This document shows, in pieces, positions 60,444-64,000 of a stretch of 64,000 nt of DNA (position 1 is its first letter; each line of letters opens with the position of its first letter). The notes below the pieces were generated by a model, which saw only the letters and a list, made by a program, of their open reading frames with translations, was not told the DNA's origin and did no database searches. Position numbers and translations under genes: made by a program. Origin of the DNA: an uncultured Bacteroidales bacterium (GTDB lineage Bacteria > Bacteroidota > Bacteroidia > Bacteroidales > F082). The stretch is from contig CAMYXP010000001.1 in assembly GCA_947303085.1 (NCBI GenBank), forward strand, positions 643,199-707,198, read 5' to 3'.

Positions 60444-62375
60444 TTAGAACAGCGACCATTGACGTCCTTTTTCCTTGAGGTTGCCGTTTTCGTCCTGCTC
60501 GATGGTTCCGTTGTCGAGCATCCAGCGCACTGTTTCCAGCACTTTTTCCTCGAGATAGTTTTTCGCCAGCGACGGCGTCTCGTATAGCGGCACGACGCGT
60601 TTTTTCAGCTCGTCGAGAATGATGTCGCTGATGTTTTTATATTCCTCGTCGTTGATATTCATTTGGTTACGGATGTTGCACACGTCGCATTTGCCGCATC
60701 TCGATTTTATTTTCTCGCCGAAATATCTCAGCAGTTGCACGCTACGGCATTCGGTGTCGTTGTTCACGAAGTCGATGACGGCCTGGACGCGTTTTGTGGC
60801 GTCGTCTTTGCGGTCGCTGTAGACCTCGTCGGAGAGCGTGAAGTAGCGCGTGTCCTGACGTTCGGTGAGGTATTGTATCTGAGGCTTGTCGCTGCGCTGT
60901 ATGTATGTGAGGAAGTTGTATTTCTCCAGTTTTTTCAGTGTATTCTCGACCTTTTCGACATCGATGCCGAGTTTCAGGCTGATCTGTTCCTCTTTTATCT
61001 TGACGAAGTCGGAGAGGATGCCCGGATAGTTCCTTAAAAGGTACTTTATCATGGCGTCGAATTCGGCGTATTCCACCTGGAAACGGTAGAGGTCTTCGCG
61101 GCTCGCCTTGATGAACAGTTTGGAAGGTGTGTCCATGGCTTCCGAGAGGGCGAAGAAGCCTTCTCTCTCCATGAGTTTCAATGAGTTAAACACCTCGAGA
61201 AGCGAGAAGTTATAGTTCTTGGCGAACTCGTTCATGTCGAAGTTATAGCTTTGCCCGTTGCCTGCACCGACGGGTATCTGGAGGTAGTTGCCTATGGCGT
61301 CGTAGATGGCTTTTATGCGGTCGAGTTCGGGGTACGACTGTTGCAGGTTTTCCTTGAGTTGTTTGATGTCGGCTTCCGACACGAGCAGGAAAGCCTCTGA
61401 CGGTTTGAGGTCGCGTCCGGCGCGTCCTGCTTCTTGGAAGTAAGCCTCGAGGCTGTCGGGGAGGTCCATGTGGACGACGACGCGCACGTCGGGCTTGTCG
61501 ATGCCCATGCCGAAGGCGTTGGTTGCTACTATTACTTTTATTTTGCCGTCCATCCATAGACGCTGGCGTTCGTCGCGTGTGCGGGCGTCGATGCCGGCAT
61601 GGTAGAACGTGGCGCTGATGCCCACTGACTGCAGCCAGTCGGCGATGACTTTAGTGCGTTTGCGGCTGCGGACGTACACTATGCCGCTGCCCGACGCCAT
61701 CTTCATGAAGAGGCGGTACATAAGTCCGTATTTATCAGCGACTTTGATGACGTTATATGTGACGTTTTTGCGTTCGTAGCTCGTCTGGAAAACGTTACGT
61801 TCCTTGAATCCGAGGCGGAATTGTATGTCGTCGACCACTTTAGGCGTGGCGGTGGCGGTAAGCGCCAGAACTGGAGTGTTCGGTATGTAGGGACGAACTT
61901 CAGCGATCTTAAGATACGGTGGACGGAAGTCGTAGCCCCATTGAGAGATGCAGTGTGACTCGTCGATGGCGAGCAGGCAGACCTTCATCTTTTTTATCGC
62001 CTCGATGAAGGCGTCGGTCATGAGGCGTTCGGGCGAGACGTAGAGAAACTTGAGGTTTCCGAAGGCTGCGTTGTTGTAGGCCATCTCCACCTCGCTGGGG
62101 TGCATGCCCGAATATATTGCCGCCGCCTGGATGTTGATGTGTTTCAGGTGTTGCACCTGGTCTTTCATCAGCGAGATGAGCGGGGTGACCACTATGCATA
62201 CGCCGTCCATCGCCATCGCAGGCACTTGGAAGCAGATGGATTTTCCACCACCTGTTGGCAGAAGCGCAAGGGTGTCGTGACCGTTGATGACAGAATCGAC
62301 GATGTCTTCCTGCATCGGACGGAACGAAGGATAGCCCCAGTATTTCACCAAAACGGCGCGTGTCAGGTCACTCAT
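60444..62375 (-). CDS. recQ: ATP-dependent DNA helicase RecQ
   Basis: A 643-residue 3'-5' helicase. Motif 0/Q: FRPMQEDIVDSV; Walker A LALLPTGGGKSICFQ; DEAH-like box IDESHCISQWGYDFRPPY; SAT-like LTATATP; motif VI EAGRAGRD. The RecQ-C zinc domain has Cys ligands CRSVQLLRYFGEKI...CGKCDVC, followed by a winged helix. A clear HRDC domain is not visible; the C-terminal end (TIEQDENGNLKEKGRQWSLF) is that of Bacteroidota RecQ of ~630-640 residues. It unwinds forks and recombination intermediates. The ATG at 62375 is 17 nt from the promoter box at 62393-62400. Confidence 0.95.
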   Translation of the reverse strand: MSDLTRAVLVKYWGYPSFRPMQEDIVDSVINGHDTLALLPTGGGKSICFQVPAMAMDGVCIVVTPLISLMKDQVQHLKHINIQAAAIYSGMHPSEVEMAYNNAAFGNLKFLYVSPERLMTDAFIEAIKKMKVCLLAIDESHCISQWGYDFRPPYLKIAEVRPYIPNTPVLALTATATPKVVDDIQFRLGFKERNVFQTSYERKNVTYNVIKVADKYGLMYRLFMKMASGSGIVYVRSRKRTKVIADWLQSVGISATFYHAGIDARTRDERQRLWMDGKIKVIVATNAFGMGIDKPDVRVVVHMDLPDSLEAYFQEAGRAGRDLKPSEAFLLVSEADIKQLKENLQQSYPELDRIKAIYDAIGNYLQIPVGAGNGQSYNFDMNEFAKNYNFSLLEVFNSLKLMEREGFFALSEAMDTPSKLFIKASREDLYRFQVEYAEFDAMIKYLLRNYPGILSDFVKIKEEQISLKLGIDVEKVENTLKKLEKYNFLTYIQRSDKPQIQYLTERQDTRYFTLSDEVYSDRKDDATKRVQAVIDFVNNDTECRSVQLLRYFGEKIKSRCGKCDVCNIRNQMNINDEEYKNISDIILDELKKRVVPLYETPSLAKNYLEEKVLETVRWMLDNGTIEQDENGNLKEKGRQWSLF

Positions 62376-62392
62376 GGTGTTGCTTTTTTCGG

Positions 62393-62400
62393 CAAATTTA
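62393..62400 (-). promoter_or_regulatory. Bacteroidota -7 box for recQ
   Basis: TAAATTTG on the minus strand, 17 nt before the ATG at 62375. Confidence 0.6.
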
Positions 62401-62454
62401 GTATTTTTTTTATAAAAATATTATAATTAATGTAAAACTTTTAAAAATATTGCT

Positions 62455-62462
62455 TATTTTTG
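62455..62462 (+). promoter_or_regulatory. Bacteroidota -7 box for the terminal surface-protein gene
   Basis: TATTTTTG, 48 nt before the ATG at 62511. Confidence 0.65.
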
Positions 62463-62510
62463 TCGAATTATTATTAAAAGGGAAATACATCGGATAACAA
62501 TTTTTACATA

Positions 62511-64000
62511 ATGTGGGGGAAAATAAGGTGTTTTTTATTAAGTATATTTGTGCTTTTAGGATTATTGTCAAATGCACAAAGTAATTGCATTGATTTATCG
62601 GATTTGCACGCTCCATATATCCACTGTAATTATGGTACTTTCTGGAATCCTAACCAAAACAGTGGTGTTGTAGATGGAAGACATACTGTTATCACCCAGC
62701 AAGGTATTGATGGCAATACTTGTGGTGGACTTCAGATGATTCCGCCAGGAGAAAATTATTCGGTGAGATTGGGTAATTCGAACACTGGCGCTCAAGCTGA
62801 AAGTATTTCTGTGGATATTCCGATTGATACTACAGATTTCGACCTTCTTATCTTGAAATATGCGGCTGTTATGGAGGATCCTTCACATACACCTGCGGAA
62901 CAGCCACGTTTCACATTCGATATTCTTGATGTTAACAACACACCAATCAATCCTGATTGCTGCTCGGCCGACTTTATCGCCAATCCGGCTTTGGGTTGGA
63001 ACCAATGCGGCGGAACATTGTGGAAAGACTGGACTAATGTTGGTGTTGACATTTCAAGTTTCCATGGAACAACCATCAGAGTCCGTCTGACTACTTACGA
63101 TTGCTCGCAGAGCGGTCACTTCGGATATGCATATTTCCTCTTGACATGCGGCAAAAAGAGAATCACTGTTGACGTTTGCGGTGAAGTCGGAACATACACA
63201 TTTATGGCGCCAAGCGGTTTCACATACCAATGGTATTGGGCAGATGACCCGTCAAATATCCTCTCGACAAGTCAACAGGTGTCGGTGCCTGCCGGCGGAA
63301 TCAGAACTCTGAAATGCCAGACATCATTCGTCGGAAACCCTAACTGCGGATTCGAGCTTACGACATCAACCGAATATCGTTACCCAAGATCAGGATTCTC
63401 AATACAAAGCACTGGATGCCAATGGGAATATGAGTTTATCAATGAAAGTTATATCACAAACGATGGTATAAATCCTGACGGCACAGGCTCCCTTTGCGAT
63501 GACGCGTATTGGGATTTCGGTGATAACACCACTTCAACAGAGCTTCAGCCGACACATAAATATCTGAATCCAGGCGATTACACAATCATGATGATTGCCG
63601 GTTTGAACGAACTTGAGTGTAGAGATACGACTTGGCATTATGTGCATGTCTTGCCGAATGTCTTTGATGCTGAAGTGTGTGATGTTTACGTATGGAATAA
63701 CATTCAATATACTGAGACAGGTAATTATTCGCAGCATTTCAATCATGGACCTAATTGTGATAGTGTAGCTTATCTCAATTTGACTGTTTATCCAAGTTAT
63801 GACACGGTTTTTGACGTTTCAATCTGCCATGGAGAGGATTATGTGGATAATGGATTTGAATATCTGCAGCCCGAAGTTAATGAATATTTCGACACGTTAT
63901 TCCTTACAACGATTAATGGTTGCGACAGCACGGTGTACCTTCATCTGCACGTCTGGCCGACCTTCGACACGTACATTCAGGATTCGATCTGCTTCGACGA
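62511..64000 (+). CDS. Large PKD-domain surface protein, N-terminal part, cut by window edge
   Basis: An open frame begins with ATG at 62511 and continues without stop to the end of the window (about 496 residues visible). Signal peptide: MWGKIRCFLLSIFVLLGLLS with cleavage near NAQS. A jelly-roll-like region (~25-210) is followed by a PKD domain around residues 330-375 (YWDFGDNTTSTELQPTHKYL) and then by repeats with CDS(V/T)(A/V)YLxLxV and DSxICxGED/DSICFD, the Cys-rich repeats of CHU/gliding-type adhesins of Bacteroidota. Such proteins are usually exported by T9SS with a C-terminal domain that would lie beyond this window. No enzyme motif is visible in the part seen. Confidence 0.85.
   Translation, partial: MWGKIRCFLLSIFVLLGLLSNAQSNCIDLSDLHAPYIHCNYGTFWNPNQNSGVVDGRHTVITQQGIDGNTCGGLQMIPPGENYSVRLGNSNTGAQAESISVDIPIDTTDFDLLILKYAAVMEDPSHTPAEQPRFTFDILDVNNTPINPDCCSADFIANPALGWNQCGGTLWKDWTNVGVDISSFHGTTIRVRLTTYDCSQSGHFGYAYFLLTCGKKRITVDVCGEVGTYTFMAPSGFTYQWYWADDPSNILSTSQQVSVPAGGIRTLKCQTSFVGNPNCGFELTTSTEYRYPRSGFSIQSTGCQWEYEFINESYITNDGINPDGTGSLCDDAYWDFGDNTTSTELQPTHKYLNPGDYTIMMIAGLNELECRDTTWHYVHVLPNVFDAEVCDVYVWNNIQYTETGNYSQHFNHGPNCDSVAYLNLTVYPSYDTVFDVSICHGEDYVDNGFEYLQPEVNEYFDTLFLTTINGCDSTVYLHLHVWPTFDTYIQDSICFD

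Overview
The window is a 64-kb chromosomal segment of a member of the Bacteroidales (phylum Bacteroidota). Evidence: more than 25 genes are preceded by the Bacteroidota -7 element TAnnTTTG and few have a Shine-Dalgarno sequence; two proteins end in type IX secretion (T9SS) sorting domains; and there are GWxTD, GH97, DUF6175, TIGR02757 and TPR-membrane-HTH proteins typical of the phylum. KdsA indicates a Gram-negative with LPS. Species cannot be named from the sequence. No phage, IS transposase, rRNA or CRISPR array was seen.

Layout. 1-3.7 kb: end of an alpha-glucan phosphorylase, a YqiA-like esterase, then a leftward operon MATE pump - small unknown - DEDDh exonuclease. 3.8-9.1 kb: three envelope genes in a row (HEAT-repeat exported protein, TlpA-like lipoprotein, GH3/beta-lactamase fusion). 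9.2-11.8 kb: a murL-murD2 pair, an alternative way of placing D-glutamate in peptidoglycan. 11.8-15.5 kb: lipoprotein and gcvP. 15.6-24.7 kb: two T9SS surface proteins (1964 and 646 aa) flanking a TIGR02757 gene and a 328-nt non-coding region with a large stem-loop. 24.9-30.4 kb: kdsA, aat, truA, a GH97 glycosidase, pepE. 30.4-37.8 kb: one long rightward run of four exported proteins plus an LPP20-like lipoprotein, a PMCA-type Ca2+ ATPase and aroQ. 37.9-42.3 kb: glycosyltransferase, GWxTD protein, membrane TPR-HTH regulator, all leftward. 42.3-47.4 kb: two tRNA-Ser genes, hsp20, a His-rich metal exporter, rimM, trmN6, an SMR-like protein, a small lipoprotein, carbamate kinase. 47.4-51.6 kb: dnaB, a Cas4-like nuclease and a second MATE pump. 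51.8-57.5 kb: coiled-coil lipoprotein, NtrC-type regulator, OPT peptide transporter and peptidase T. 57.5-64 kb: trmH, TPR membrane protein, fmt, HU, recQ, and the start of a long PKD-type surface protein cut by the window edge.

How genes work together. MurL+MurD2 form a two-step route to UDP-MurNAc-L-Ala-D-Glu. OPT transporter+PepT import and hydrolyse peptides; PepE and the GH3/beta-lactamase protein add peptide and wall-fragment turnover. Two sigma-54-like sites (before hsp20 and before the coiled-coil lipoprotein) sit in the same window as an NtrC-family activator, which suggests a local sigma-54 envelope or stress circuit.

The most unusual layer is repetitive DNA. A REP-like sequence occurs between genes and, in a related form, in frame inside murL and the GH97 gene. 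Arrays with a 9-nt period occur in frame inside three genes and also between genes, whereas arrays with a 7-nt period are seen only between genes. The segregation of 9-nt (frame-neutral) and 7-nt (frame-breaking) arrays suggests a spreading small-repeat system filtered by selection on reading frame.
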